DNA of 64,000 nt from CAZUGO01 sp964619935 (lineage in GTDB: Bacteria; Planctomycetota; Phycisphaerae; UBA1845; CAIVHJ01). Shown here piece by piece: positions 24,049 through 33,639 of this stretch; within the stretch, counting starts at the first letter, position 1, and each line of letters begins with the position of its first letter. A program made the position numbers and the translations under genes. The stretch spans positions 1 to 64,000 of the forward strand of contig CAZUGO010000047.1 of the NCBI GenBank assembly GCA_964619935.1. Reading direction: 5' to 3'. Below the pieces are notes generated by a model that saw only the letters and a list, made by a program, of their open reading frames with translations, had not been told where the DNA came from and did not search any database.

Positions 24049-27000
24049 TTATTGGATGGCCCCCAACAGCGGGTGGGCCAACTCTTCCTGCTCTTCCTTG
24101 ATCAGAATCTGCGGCTTGATCATGATCAGCAGCACCTGTTCGTCCTTGACGTCGGTGCGGTTGGAGTACAGTCGCTTGAGCACCGGAATCTTGGACAGCA
24201 CTGGCACGCCGGCTTCCACCTGGGTCTCGAAGGTCAGCTTCTGGCCGCCGATGAGCAGCGTTCCGCCGTCGGGCACGGTGACGGTGGTCTTGACGTTCTG
24301 GACCTGCAGGATGGGCAACTGGACGAAGCCTTCGGTCCCGACGCCGGCAACCGGACCGCCGGTGAACTGAAAGGTGTTGATGGCGACCAACCGGCCGACG
24401 CCCGGTTGGAGGTTCATGGTCACGTAGCGGCGATCGGGGGAGACCACGGCCTGGACGTTGAGCACCGCACCAGAGTTGATCACATCGATGACCGGAGCCT
24501 GGGCCGCCGCGCCGGAGGCCACTTGCGGATCCAACTGTGACACGAAATTCTGCTGCTCGGTGATGGCAATCCAAGATTGTTGTCCGTTGGTCATGACCAG
24601 CTTGGGTGCGATCAGGGTGTTGGTCCGGGAATCGGCCTGCGTGGCTCGAATGAGGAAATCCACCTGGATGTTGTCCAGAAAGCTGCCGGCAATCTGCAGG
24701 GCCGGGGGGATATCCCGCCCGGCGAACGATCCCGGCACGTCGGAGATCAGGGCGGCGGGCGAGGTATAGGCCCGCAGGTTGGTGTTGATCGGCACCGGGG
24801 TCCAGAAGTTACCGCTGCCGTTGTTCGACGGCACAAAGGCCGGGTTCACGAACGGCTGATCAGGGGTTCCGACGTTTCCGGTGGGCGTGCCAAAAGCCGG
24901 GACCGAGGGGGTGATGCCCAGCCGGCCGAACTGCCGCGGCAACAGCAACCGACCGCCGGACGCCGGATCAAACGCCCCTGCCCCCCCGACACTGCCAGCG
25001 TCGAAGCCGGCGTTGCCGTTGTTCAGCACGATGTTCAAATCGATGCCCATGTCCTCAAGGAAGTTGTGGTTGACGGTGAGGAAGCGGGCCTCGATGGCGA
25101 TTTGGACGGCGCTGTCTTCCCGGAGCTGGTTGAGCAGGTTGAACAGTTGTTGATGGCCGCGCGAGGTCTGGGTGACCACCAGGTTGCCGTCGGACCGGGC
25201 GTGCATGGTCGCGTGGCTGCCGCCCTGCGACTTCCAACTGCCGGGCATGACGTGCTCCTGGATGAGATTGATCAGGTCGGCGAGGTGGGGGTTGCGCGGG
25301 TCTTCGGGTGCGGCCTCCTCGCGATCCTCGACCGCACGCCGGTTGCCGGCGAAGCGCAACTCGCGGCGGTCGCGTTCGCGGTCCCGCCGCCGTTTCTCCA
25401 GGTTGAAATCAGGCGCGTCATCGAAGTTCTCCGCGGGATGGATCAGGTCGGTGACGTAATACACCCGGGTGTGGACCTCCTCGTTGAGGAAGTCCTCGGA
25501 AGCCACTTTGACGATGCCGCCTGCACGCAGCGCGTAACCGATGGGGGTGGCCGAGAGGCTCTCGACCTGCTCCAGCACTTCGGTGAGCACGGTCTTCAAC
25601 GGAACGTCCTTGAGTTCCAGAGACACGCGGGTGTCGGGCGTGACGCCGGCCAAGGCCAGGTCGCGCCAGTTGGGCACCACGTTGACGTCGCCGACTTCGG
25701 CGATCTGGCTCAAGGCCTCGTTCAGCGGCGCGTCGCGGAAGGAAATCTCCGGAATGCGCGTCTGGAAGGACTGCTCGAAGTCACCCTCCTCGCCGTCCAG
25801 CGGCACGTCGCCCGGCAGCCGGCGATAGGGGCTGCGCAGGATGTCCTGCCAGTTGTCCGGATAGTTGAGTTCCTTGTGCCAGGGAATCTTGGACTCCTCG
25901 GCCTGGATCAGCAATTCGCGGGTCTCGCGGTTGTGGAGCATGTTGGCCTGGTTCTGCCGGAAGATGCTCGACAGGTCCTCGAGTTGCTCCATCAACCACT
26001 CGGCCTCGATGTTTTTCGGATCGATGACTTTGACCTGCCGGAGCACTTGGACGGCGCCTTCGTAATCGCGGTCTTCTTTTTTCTGGTCGACCTGCTCCAT
26101 GAGCAGATCGATCTGGCGCTGGCGATCGGCTTCGAGCGATTCCAGGCGCGTCCGTTCCTCGACTTCCAGGTTCACGCGGACGTCGGAGGCCTGTTGCTCG
26201 TTGTACTGCTGCTCGCGGCGGTCGACCATGTCGGACAGGGCTTCGTACTCGGCTTTGAGGGCGTCATAGTCACTCAGCGGCTCGGCGTACTGCCGGGCGG
26301 CCTCGATGGTCTCCCGGGCAAACCGCAGGGTCTGCTGGGCCTGGGCATAGCGGTTGGTGTCCACGTATTCGTACACCTCGCGCTCGGCCTGGCGATAGGC
26401 GGCCACGGCCCGCTGCCACAGAATGGCCCGCCGCTGCCGGATCCGATCGATCAGCCGAACCGAGTCCGGTCCGCCGGAGGTCACCCGCTGGTGCAGCTCG
26501 AGCTGCTCCAGCCCACTGACTGCATCGGGGTGCCCCGGGACCAGGCGCCGAGCCGCTTCGAAGTGATCGTGGGCCATCTGGTAGTCGCCCCGGGCCATGG
26601 CTTCGCGACCCTGGCGGATCAACGACTCGGCCCGCTCGGCGTTGCTTCCGGTTCCAGGATCACCGGGTGCGGCCGCCAGTTGCACGTCGCGACGTTCGTA
26701 CCGGGCAATGGAACTCAGCGCTTTGTGGGCCTCATTCTTGACCTCGGCTGGGGCAAACTCATTCTGGAGCACGTCGGCCAGCAGTTTCTTGGCGACGTCG
26801 AACTCGGACCGCCCCACCGCCGCCCGACCTTGCTTGAGGTGCTCGTGGGCCTGGTCGACTTGGTCGATGGCCACCGCGCATAGGGCCACATACTGGGCCC
26901 GCTGGCGCCGCTTGTCGGCGGGCAGATCGGCGCGGTCGATCGCGGCCAGCAGGTCTTGAGCCTGCTCATAGGCCCGCGACCCGTACAATTGAATTGCCTG

Positions 27001-27111
27001 ATCGAGCTTCTGCTCGGCCGCCGGCGGCCCGGCGGCCAGGGGGGCCGCGGCGGTCGCGAACACCAGCATGAGCAAAGCCCATTGACGTCGGGGGGGCAAC
27101 CTATGCGACAA
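24049..27111 (-). CDS. TPR-containing secretin (type IV pilus/type II secretion outer-membrane channel)
   Basis: A 1020-residue protein from a TTG start with a strong ribosome-binding site. A signal peptide (ALLMLVFATAAAPLAAG) leads into a long helical region to about residue 430 with TPR-like repeats (AYEQAQDLLAAI, FDVAKKLLADVL, DYQMAHDHFEAARRLVPGHPD) and coiled coil. Next is a secretin N-type domain (RDAPLNEALSQIAEVGDVNV, LELKDVPLKTVLTEVLEQV). The C-terminal secretin channel closes with VPDGGTLLIGGQKL and the conserved 'AGVPVLSKIPVLKRLYSNR' block. This would be the PilQ/GspD-equivalent pore of the cluster running from pilM at 32695. The TPR front replaces the AMIN domain of PilQ. Confidence 0.88.
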   Translation of the reverse strand: MSHRLPPRRQWALLMLVFATAAAPLAAGPPAAEQKLDQAIQLYGSRAYEQAQDLLAAIDRADLPADKRRQRAQYVALCAVAIDQVDQAHEHLKQGRAAVGRSEFDVAKKLLADVLQNEFAPAEVKNEAHKALSSIARYERRDVQLAAAPGDPGTGSNAERAESLIRQGREAMARGDYQMAHDHFEAARRLVPGHPDAVSGLEQLELHQRVTSGGPDSVRLIDRIRQRRAILWQRAVAAYRQAEREVYEYVDTNRYAQAQQTLRFARETIEAARQYAEPLSDYDALKAEYEALSDMVDRREQQYNEQQASDVRVNLEVEERTRLESLEADRQRQIDLLMEQVDQKKEDRDYEGAVQVLRQVKVIDPKNIEAEWLMEQLEDLSSIFRQNQANMLHNRETRELLIQAEESKIPWHKELNYPDNWQDILRSPYRRLPGDVPLDGEEGDFEQSFQTRIPEISFRDAPLNEALSQIAEVGDVNVVPNWRDLALAGVTPDTRVSLELKDVPLKTVLTEVLEQVESLSATPIGYALRAGGIVKVASEDFLNEEVHTRVYYVTDLIHPAENFDDAPDFNLEKRRRDRERDRRELRFAGNRRAVEDREEAAPEDPRNPHLADLINLIQEHVMPGSWKSQGGSHATMHARSDGNLVVTQTSRGHQQLFNLLNQLREDSAVQIAIEARFLTVNHNFLEDMGIDLNIVLNNGNAGFDAGSVGGAGAFDPASGGRLLLPRQFGRLGITPSVPAFGTPTGNVGTPDQPFVNPAFVPSNNGSGNFWTPVPINTNLRAYTSPAALISDVPGSFAGRDIPPALQIAGSFLDNIQVDFLIRATQADSRTNTLIAPKLVMTNGQQSWIAITEQQNFVSQLDPQVASGAAAQAPVIDVINSGAVLNVQAVVSPDRRYVTMNLQPGVGRLVAINTFQFTGGPVAGVGTEGFVQLPILQVQNVKTTVTVPDGGTLLIGGQKLTFETQVEAGVPVLSKIPVLKRLYSNRTDVKDEQVLLIMIKPQILIKEEQEELAHPLLGAIQ

Positions 27112-27119
27112 GGCAAGAT

Positions 27120-27126
27120 CCTCCTT
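27120..27126 (-). promoter_or_regulatory. ribosome-binding site that indicates a TTG start for the secretin
   Basis: AAGGAGG on the minus strand, eight bases before the TTG at 27111. The longer frame from 27138 would start at a GTG and would translate through this site, so the TTG is preferred. Confidence 0.65.
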
Positions 27127-27293
27127 CAGTGTGACCACAGAGAAGCAGGGGTTCGTCGGTCTTGGCGGGCCCGGTGAAGCCCATCGCCAAAGCGCCGCGC
27201 GGCCTCGCTTAAGTCAAACTCGGCCAAGGTGCTAGTCTATGCGTTGGGCCCTGCGATTACAACGGCGGACCCGTTCGCGTCGTTCGGGTGCCA

Positions 27294-29180
27294 TCAACCG
27301 CCGCCACGACCGCCCCCGCCACCTTGACCGCCGCCGCCTCGGGGACGTTCCCCGGTCGGCGTCGGGGCCGGGCTCTTGGGTTTACGACCGCGGGTGGCCG
27401 CTTCGATTTCATCCTCAATCGCCTGGCGCTGCTCGTCATTCTTGTTGGCCAGCAACAGCTCGACGATGCCGCCGTCATCCTTGCGGCAGGTGGCCGCCAC
27501 GGTGGTCTCCGGCGGCCCCAACCGCACCGAGCCGTCTCGTTGCGACTTGGCCGGGACGTAGATCTTCTCGGTGTTGAGATTCATGAACACCGCACCGGCA
27601 TCAAATTCGACCTGGATGCGGCCCAGTTCGGGGTGCTGCACCTTCCGCGATCCGGCGATCCGTTCGCCAAGGTCGGTCCGAAAGCTGGCATCGACCCACT
27701 GCCCTTTGTACCAGCGGAACAGGTCGAACTGGGCCTGCAGCTTGTCGTCCTTGGCCGACGCCAAGTAAACGTACTGGATCTGCGGCACGGCGACCGGCTC
27801 GGTGGGTTGCGACCATTCGCTGAGGACGTAGACGCGGGTGGCGTCCTGCGGGTTGGCGAGCCGTTGCAGAATGGTCGCGTATTGGTTGAACGCCTGGAAG
27901 CGCATGCGATAGCGGTACACTTCCCCGGGCTCGGCATCCAGATCGTGTGCCAGGTAGATCTCCTCGGTCCGCACCGGTTCGCCCTGTTCGTCGGCGGCCT
28001 CCTCGGTGATCTCCCGCAGCCGCCGGGTCTGGATGGCCTCGACAATGGCCGTGTGCAGTTCGTCGGCCTCGGCCCGCAACGGGTGTCGCTTGGACAGCTG
28101 GCCGGCCATGACGCGCTCCACCGCGGCCTTGGCCTCCTCGAGGGCGCCGGCGGCGAGTTGCGTGCGGGCGGTCTCGAGGTCTTGCCTGGCCTGCTGGAGC
28201 GGCGACAGACGGCGCGGTTTCTTGTCCTCGGTGGATTCGGGCTGCTCATACGTCCACCCTTCGGCGGGGTACAACTGGGTCAGCCTCCCGGCCAGCGGTG
28301 GCTGCCACTTCGGACCGTGCTGCGCCAGCGGCAGCCGCGGGCGGACCAGGTCGATTTCAAACTCGACCAGGTTGCCGTACCACACGCCCAAGGCCTGCTG
28401 CTGATCGGCCGGAACGGCGTAGCCCTGGGCCGAGTTGGCGTCGGGCGCCAAGGTGATCGTCGGGGCCGCATCCATGTAGTACGGATTGAAGTCGGCGACA
28501 TCCTCCCAGGAGCCCCAGGTGCCGTCGGGTAGCCGCTTCGAACGCTGTAACTCCACGTCCGCGGAGACGATCTTGAAGCGATTGGTCTGGTAATTGTGAT
28601 CCAGAAGGACTTTGGCCTGCTTCTCCAGGTCGATCCGGGCCGTCACGGTCACACAGACACGGTCCTCCGGCCCCTTCAATTCCATGATTTTGTTTTCTTT
28701 GTCGGTGAGGCCCTCGCCGATCGGCACGGCGCGCGGCGGGAACGAGGCACTGATCCGCCCGGCGATGACCTCCGGCTTCTCGGGCGGCGCCAGGGTCGCC
28801 AGGGTCACCTGCCCGAGGCTCCCCAGCCCTTCGATCTCGGGCACCGGCAGCCCGAAACTCACCGAGCGCCGCAGCGACGCCGCCAGTGCCAGATCCTCGC
28901 GCCGCAGCGGGCCCTGGGCCAGGCGTTGCTGCTCGACTGCATAGTCGGTGACCTCGACAGGCTCGGCTTTCGCGCCGGCGTACTGCCGCAAGAGGCGCTC
29001 AGCGGTTTCGCGGACATGCGGGTCGATCTCCCGCGGTCCGAGCGCCTTGCCGTCGAGGTCAACGGTGTTGGGTGACTTCACCAGGAAGGCGTACGCCACC
29101 CACAACAACAGCGCCGCCGCCAGTCCGACGGTCAACTTCTCGACATGCTGCTCGAAGAAATTCAGGTTCTGTCGTGCCAT
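27294..29180 (-). CDS. single-pass membrane protein of the pilus-type cluster, unknown
   Basis: A 628-residue protein. The N-terminus has one membrane helix (LTVGLAAALLLWVAYAFLV, about residues 17-35) after a short basic stretch, so most of it would be periplasmic. The body is mixed alpha/beta with no recognised domain. The last 40 residues are Gly/Pro/Arg-rich (ending in repeated GGG and RGG). It lies between the secretin (183 bp) and the 440-residue membrane protein (30 bp) on the same strand, where pilO/pilP would stand in a classical cluster. A periplasmic linker role between PilM/PilN and the secretin is therefore plausible but inferred. Confidence 0.75.
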   Translation of the reverse strand: MARQNLNFFEQHVEKLTVGLAAALLLWVAYAFLVKSPNTVDLDGKALGPREIDPHVRETAERLLRQYAGAKAEPVEVTDYAVEQQRLAQGPLRREDLALAASLRRSVSFGLPVPEIEGLGSLGQVTLATLAPPEKPEVIAGRISASFPPRAVPIGEGLTDKENKIMELKGPEDRVCVTVTARIDLEKQAKVLLDHNYQTNRFKIVSADVELQRSKRLPDGTWGSWEDVADFNPYYMDAAPTITLAPDANSAQGYAVPADQQQALGVWYGNLVEFEIDLVRPRLPLAQHGPKWQPPLAGRLTQLYPAEGWTYEQPESTEDKKPRRLSPLQQARQDLETARTQLAAGALEEAKAAVERVMAGQLSKRHPLRAEADELHTAIVEAIQTRRLREITEEAADEQGEPVRTEEIYLAHDLDAEPGEVYRYRMRFQAFNQYATILQRLANPQDATRVYVLSEWSQPTEPVAVPQIQYVYLASAKDDKLQAQFDLFRWYKGQWVDASFRTDLGERIAGSRKVQHPELGRIQVEFDAGAVFMNLNTEKIYVPAKSQRDGSVRLGPPETTVAATCRKDDGGIVELLLANKNDEQRQAIEDEIEAATRGRKPKSPAPTPTGERPRGGGGQGGGGGRGGG

Positions 29181-29210
29181 CGGACTGCTGCTCCTAGAAG
29201 GTCAGGCCCG

Positions 29211-30533
29211 TCAGCCCTGGGCGTCGGCGGGCTGCTGCGCTTCCTCGGCGGACTCCTCGAGCTCCTTCATCAACTGCTCGTACTGGGCTTCGACACCCAG
29301 TTCCTCGCGAATCACCGGAGGCATGAGCGGCACAAACGATTTCCAAAACAGGTAGGTCTGCAGGTCGACGGTCGCCACCACCACCGGCTCAGCGCCGTAG
29401 ACCTTGGTGGTGGGGGTCAGCTCCGGCTTGACCGCCTCGTACTGCAGATTGGTAATCATGGCATAGCGGTCGTGACACAGGGCATCGAGCACCACCGGCA
29501 GATCGCGGACGTCCACGGCCAGGCGCATTCGGATGTTGATCACGTCGAACAGCTTGTTGGCAAACCGGCCCTTCCAGGTCGCCGTCGGATCCAGCAGCGG
29601 CAGGTCGCCCGACTCGCGGCGGTCTCCTGCGGTGTCTTCATAGATGTAGGGACTGACCCGGATCGACAGCACATCCTTGACCGGCAGGTTGCCGACCCAG
29701 GGGTGGTCGAGCTTGCGGGCGGCGGCGTTGTTCACCGCGGCCAGAGCATCGACGATGTCCTTCTGCATCCAATACAGCAGTTGGGCCTGCCAGATCTCCC
29801 GCATGCCCGGGGCCAGATCACCCTGCTGCTGGAAGATCGGGTGCAGGTCGAACGAGCCGCCGGCATCCAGGTTCGCGTAGCAATACTTGCTGCGGGCCTT
29901 GTCGATGCTGGTAAGCATCAGCGGATCGATCTTGGCCCGCTCGGTCAAGGCCTGCCAGTAGGCCATGGCTCCCGCCGGCCCTTCTTCCTTGGGGAGCAGC
30001 GCGGATTCTGCTGCCGGCAGCGTCACCGCGCCCGGCAGCACCGGGGTGCCCCCGGTTGTCGGATCACCGAACTGCGACGATTCCATGGCCTTGCGCTTCA
30101 GGTAATCGGTGGTGTTCTCGATTTCCTGGCGGGTCGGCGGCTGGACGGCCTTGAGCGTCTTGAGCAGGCCCTCCATGCCTTCGCGATACTTGGCCAGATA
30201 CTCATAAAGCAGCTTCTTGGCATCCGGGCCGGGCGGCGGTTCCGGAAAGATGTTGGGCATGAGCGGTGCCCGATCGTTGCGGTTGCGGAAGTGGGCCATC
30301 ACCCGGTCATAATTGTCGAGAACCTTCTCGTAGCGCTGCTCCTGGTAGCGGACCGCCTGGGCATTGGTCGCGCCCTTGGTCAATCCCGCCAACTGGCCGT
30401 TCAACTGGGTGACCTGCTGCATCTCGTCGCGGACCACGCTCATCCGGGACATGCCCCAGAACATGCCCGCGACGCTGCCGATACCCGCCAGGGCACAGGC
30501 CAACAGGAAGACGTTCTTCTTGATGAAATCCAT
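29211..30533 (-). CDS. single-pass membrane protein of the pilus-type cluster (possible PilO-like position)
   Basis: A 440-residue protein starting MDFIKKN followed by one membrane helix (VFLLACALAGIGSVAGMFWG). A heptad-like coiled coil comes next (VVRDEMQQVTQLNGQLAGL...YEKVLDNYDRVMAHF), then a mixed domain. A short cytosolic tail, a membrane helix and a periplasmic coil is the layout of PilO/GspM-type alignment proteins, but it is about twice their length and no signature is visible. It follows the PilM gene by 23 bp and precedes the 628-residue protein by 30 bp. No family recognised. Confidence 0.75.
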   Translation of the reverse strand: MDFIKKNVFLLACALAGIGSVAGMFWGMSRMSVVRDEMQQVTQLNGQLAGLTKGATNAQAVRYQEQRYEKVLDNYDRVMAHFRNRNDRAPLMPNIFPEPPPGPDAKKLLYEYLAKYREGMEGLLKTLKAVQPPTRQEIENTTDYLKRKAMESSQFGDPTTGGTPVLPGAVTLPAAESALLPKEEGPAGAMAYWQALTERAKIDPLMLTSIDKARSKYCYANLDAGGSFDLHPIFQQQGDLAPGMREIWQAQLLYWMQKDIVDALAAVNNAAARKLDHPWVGNLPVKDVLSIRVSPYIYEDTAGDRRESGDLPLLDPTATWKGRFANKLFDVINIRMRLAVDVRDLPVVLDALCHDRYAMITNLQYEAVKPELTPTTKVYGAEPVVVATVDLQTYLFWKSFVPLMPPVIREELGVEAQYEQLMKELEESAEEAQQPADAQG

Positions 30534-30556
30534 GGATGTCCTCTATCGCGCCGGGC

Positions 30557-32695
30557 TCAACGGCCGCCACGTCCGCCGCCGCGCGGCGACGGGCGTTCCC
30601 CATCGGCACCGCCTCGAGCAGCGGGGGGGCCGCCATGGACACCCGCCGCTCCGGGCGTTCCCGGTGATTTCTCCTCGGGCAGCGGCCCGAGGGCCACCAC
30701 CAGCTTCACCGTGAACGACCAGTCGTCCGAGGTGTCCTCGAAGGTCAGCGGATCCAGCGCCCCTTTGGGCGTCAACCCCGCAGGCGGTGTGGGCGATGGA
30801 TTCGGTGCCCCGCGAAAGCGCCCGCTCGCCGGTCGGGAACCGCCGATCTTGCCGCCGCTGCCCAGCGGGCCGCCACGGGTGCCGCTGCTGCCGACCATCC
30901 GCACGCCGTCGAAGTAGAACGGCCTGGCCGGGTCCTGCCCCACCTCGCGCAGCCGCTGAATGAATCCGCCGCGCTTTTCGATGAACTTGCCTTTGTCGCC
31001 GTTGGGGGTGAGGCAGTTCAAGGTGATCAGAAACCCCGGAACCCCGCTGGTGGCATAATAGTCGAACAGCTGTTCGCGATCTGCCTCCAGGGTGTCAGGA
31101 TCGCGGTAATCGGCCGCATACACATCAGGGACGTAGGTGCTTTCCAGCGCGTCGATAATGATCTCCGATCGCTTGGAGCGCGGCAGGGTATTCAGGTTGG
31201 CGAGCAAGGTTTGAACGTAGTCCTGGGCCGTGTCGGGGGCATCAAGCTCGGGTTGCTCCGGCAGGGCGGCGTGCACGGTCTGCAGGATCTCGATCCACAA
31301 CTCCCGGTCTTCCAGAAGACTGACCACCAAGGCGCAGTCTTCGGCTTGCTGCTTGCCCAACTGCTCCTTCTGCTTGAACTCAGCGCCCACCGCCTTGGCC
31401 GCCGCCAGGGCGATGTTGGCGTACTCGCGCGGTGGGGTATCCGGCGACGGCAGCCGATCCAGGAGCTGAGCGGCCCGGTCGTAAACGAGGTTGCCGACGG
31501 CCGCGCCGCGATTGTTGGCCAGCACGCCGGCGTCGGTGGATTGGCGCATCCAAACCACGCCGCAACTGATGGCCAGACAGGCCGCCGCCGCGGCGAACCA
31601 GGGCTTCTTGCGCCGCCACACCGCCTGCCGGGCGATCTCCGGCGGCAGCAGGTTGCTGGTGATCATGCCCTGCCCCAGGCCTTCCAAGGCCAGCCCGTAG
31701 GCCACGCCGAAGCTGAGCACCTGCTCTTCATAGGCCGGCTCAATCCCCGGAGCCACCTTCAGCTTCAGGAATTTCGACGGCCGCACGACCGTCAGGCCCA
31801 AGTTCTGCTGAAGGTATTTCTGCAGACCCGGCAGCTTGAACGCATTGCCCATGCCGATCATGCGATTCAAGGTGGATTCGCGGTGCGTCGAGGTGTAAAA
31901 GCCGATGGACCGTTGGATCTCGCCAACCAGGTCGGCGAAGACCGGGCGCATGGCCTGAAAGATTTGACGGGCATACTTGCTGCTGGCCGCCTGGCGTTTG
32001 AGATTCTCGGCCTTCGAGAACGAAAGCTTGAAGCCGGTGGCCAGGGCGTCAGTGAAGTTGTTGCCGCCGATCGGAATGGTGCGCGTCCAGATGCGGACCT
32101 TGTCGGTAATCACCAGGTCGGTGTTCTCCGCCCCGATGTCGACGATCACCGTGGTCTGATCGCTGCATTGGCCGTCGTAAAACATGCCGTCGTGCAGTGC
32201 CAAAGGAGCCGACTGCACCAGCATGGGCTCGATGCCGGCATCGCTGAAGTGGGCCAGGTGCTCGTGAATCAGGTCCCGCTTCATCGCGAAGATGCCGACC
32301 TCAATCTCGGGCGACTCTGCCTCCGAGAACGTCTGGTAGTCCCAGATGACCTCGTCCATGTCAAAGGGAATCTGCTGGTTGGCCTCGAACTGCACGATGT
32401 CGGGAATCTTCTTGGGATCGACCGGCGGCAGCTTGCTGAACCGCGCCAGGGTGTGCTTTCCGGGCACGCAACTGACCACCCCGTCCTCGGTAATGTCGTT
32501 GCGGGAGAGGAACTTCTCCAGGGCCTTGGAAATCAGCTCGTGGGGATCGGCATCGCTCTGCGATAGGATCTTGGCATGCTCGATGTAGTCCTGCCCGACC
32601 AGGGCGACGTCGCCTTGCTCGGTCATGACCAGTTTGATGGCCTTCAAGGCACAGTGACCGACGTCGATGCCCCAGACCGCCTTCATCTTGGCCAT
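30557..32695 (-). CDS. pilM: PilM with a C-terminal PilN-like membrane extension
   Basis: A 712-residue protein from the ATG at 32695, which has AAGGAG six bases upstream; the open frame extends further but without a site. Residues 1-342 are the actin-like PilM ATPase fold: WGIDVGHCALKAIKL, FEANQQIPFDMDEVIWDY, VIVDIGAENTDLVI, GGNNFTDALA, EIQRSIGFYTS and GMGNAFKLPGL. Then, instead of ending, it continues with SNLLPPEI (348-355), which resembles the INLLP PilM-binding motif of PilN. A membrane helix (about 366-383), a periplasmic helical/coiled region and a Gly/Arg-rich tail follow. It is the first gene of the leftward pilus-type cluster. A weak TTGACT/CATACG promoter candidate lies near 32815-32844. 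Confidence 0.88.
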   Translation of the reverse strand: MAKMKAVWGIDVGHCALKAIKLVMTEQGDVALVGQDYIEHAKILSQSDADPHELISKALEKFLSRNDITEDGVVSCVPGKHTLARFSKLPPVDPKKIPDIVQFEANQQIPFDMDEVIWDYQTFSEAESPEIEVGIFAMKRDLIHEHLAHFSDAGIEPMLVQSAPLALHDGMFYDGQCSDQTTVIVDIGAENTDLVITDKVRIWTRTIPIGGNNFTDALATGFKLSFSKAENLKRQAASSKYARQIFQAMRPVFADLVGEIQRSIGFYTSTHRESTLNRMIGMGNAFKLPGLQKYLQQNLGLTVVRPSKFLKLKVAPGIEPAYEEQVLSFGVAYGLALEGLGQGMITSNLLPPEIARQAVWRRKKPWFAAAAACLAISCGVVWMRQSTDAGVLANNRGAAVGNLVYDRAAQLLDRLPSPDTPPREYANIALAAAKAVGAEFKQKEQLGKQQAEDCALVVSLLEDRELWIEILQTVHAALPEQPELDAPDTAQDYVQTLLANLNTLPRSKRSEIIIDALESTYVPDVYAADYRDPDTLEADREQLFDYYATSGVPGFLITLNCLTPNGDKGKFIEKRGGFIQRLREVGQDPARPFYFDGVRMVGSSGTRGGPLGSGGKIGGSRPASGRFRGAPNPSPTPPAGLTPKGALDPLTFEDTSDDWSFTVKLVVALGPLPEEKSPGTPGAAGVHGGPPAARGGADGERPSPRGGGRGGR

Positions 32696-33134
32696 GCGGC
32701 GCTCCTTCCCGGGACCTGTGCGGCAGCCTGCCCGGGGCCCGACCGTCGGGACGCAGCCCCAGGGTGCTCTGACCGCAAGGCGGATACACCGGAGACGCCG
32801 GGAATCGGGTTCTGCGTATGCTGGAATTTCTGCATCGGAGTCAACGAAAACCAGGGTTGCTGGGATCACTCAGGGCTGGCACTCGCACCGGTTTCGGCCT
32901 ATTCTCGGGACGGTCGGGCCTGGGCAGGTTGGTCGCTGGCAAGGCTTGTCGCGAATGACCTTACCGCGTCGAGGGCCTGCATTAAGATTGTTCCCGGATT
33001 CTCGGTCGTTGTCAACCGATAACCAACGGCGGGCATCCCGGGGCCGTGGCGCCGGTCGTAAGTCACCCGAATTGGCCCGAATACCGGCCCGGCACGTTCG
33101 AATACACCGCCATGGACCATGGGAGGTTCGGACA
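32696..33134. other. divergent intergenic region between pilM and the DUF3060-like gene
   Basis: No protein of its own is supported; the open frames here are leader extensions of the two flanking genes without starts of good quality. A minus-strand TTGACT at 32839-32844 with CATACG 18 bases further is a possible pilM promoter. A GGGAGG at 33121-33126 is the ribosome-binding site of the rightward gene. No riboswitch or tRNA signature is seen. Confidence 0.4.
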
Positions 33135-33521
33135 ATGAAGAAAATCATCAAGGTGTTTGTGGTAATGTGCGTCGTCGCCCTCATCGGAGGCGTCATCGGT
33201 TTCCAGCAGTTGCTGTGGGCCGACTACAGCATTAAGGGCAGCGGGCGGAGCATCTCCGAGGTCTTCAACGGCACCATCAGCGTCGTGGGCAACGGCAACA
33301 CCATCCGGGTACAGCCGGGGTCGGCCGTCGATTGCATCACCCTGGCCGGCAGCGACAACACCGTCCAAGTGGAGGCCGGGGCCGCAGTCCGCCAGATCCG
33401 GGGGGCCGGCTCGGGCAACGTCATCAATGCCCCCGACGACCTGGAGATCGACCTGTCGCTGCTGAAGGGCACCGCCAACCACCGTCAGACCCAGGGCAGG
33501 TCGAACCTCGACGGTTTGTAG
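33135..33521 (+). CDS. small exported DUF3060-like protein
   Basis: A 128-residue protein with a basic start (MKKIIKV) and one hydrophobic helix (FVVMCVVALIGGVIGFQQLL), giving a signal or membrane anchor. The mature part is a short right-handed-helix-like repeat region (TISVVGNGNTIRVQPGS, ITLAGSDNTVQVEAGAAV, IRGAGSGNVINA), the Gly-Asn-rich pattern of DUF3060 proteins. The start is set by GGGAGG eight bases before the ATG; the upstream open frame is not translated. Lies alone between pilM (divergent) and leuS. Function unknown. Confidence 0.75.
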   Translation: MKKIIKVFVVMCVVALIGGVIGFQQLLWADYSIKGSGRSISEVFNGTISVVGNGNTIRVQPGSAVDCITLAGSDNTVQVEAGAAVRQIRGAGSGNVINAPDDLEIDLSLLKGTANHRQTQGRSNLDGL

Positions 33522-33639
33522 GGCCCGCACCCGACGGCTTCCACCCCCCCCCCAACGGTTCCGGCCGGCCAGCCGGTTATTGGCGATCATCGGCTGCCGC
33601 AGCTAGAATGGCCGCCTTTGGGTGAAAGCCGCAGGAACC

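Noticed and set aside
22564..24540. Long plus-strand open frame opposite kdsD/YdjY/secretin
   Set aside because: Antisense shadow of strongly supported minus-strand genes; peptide lacks family sequence.
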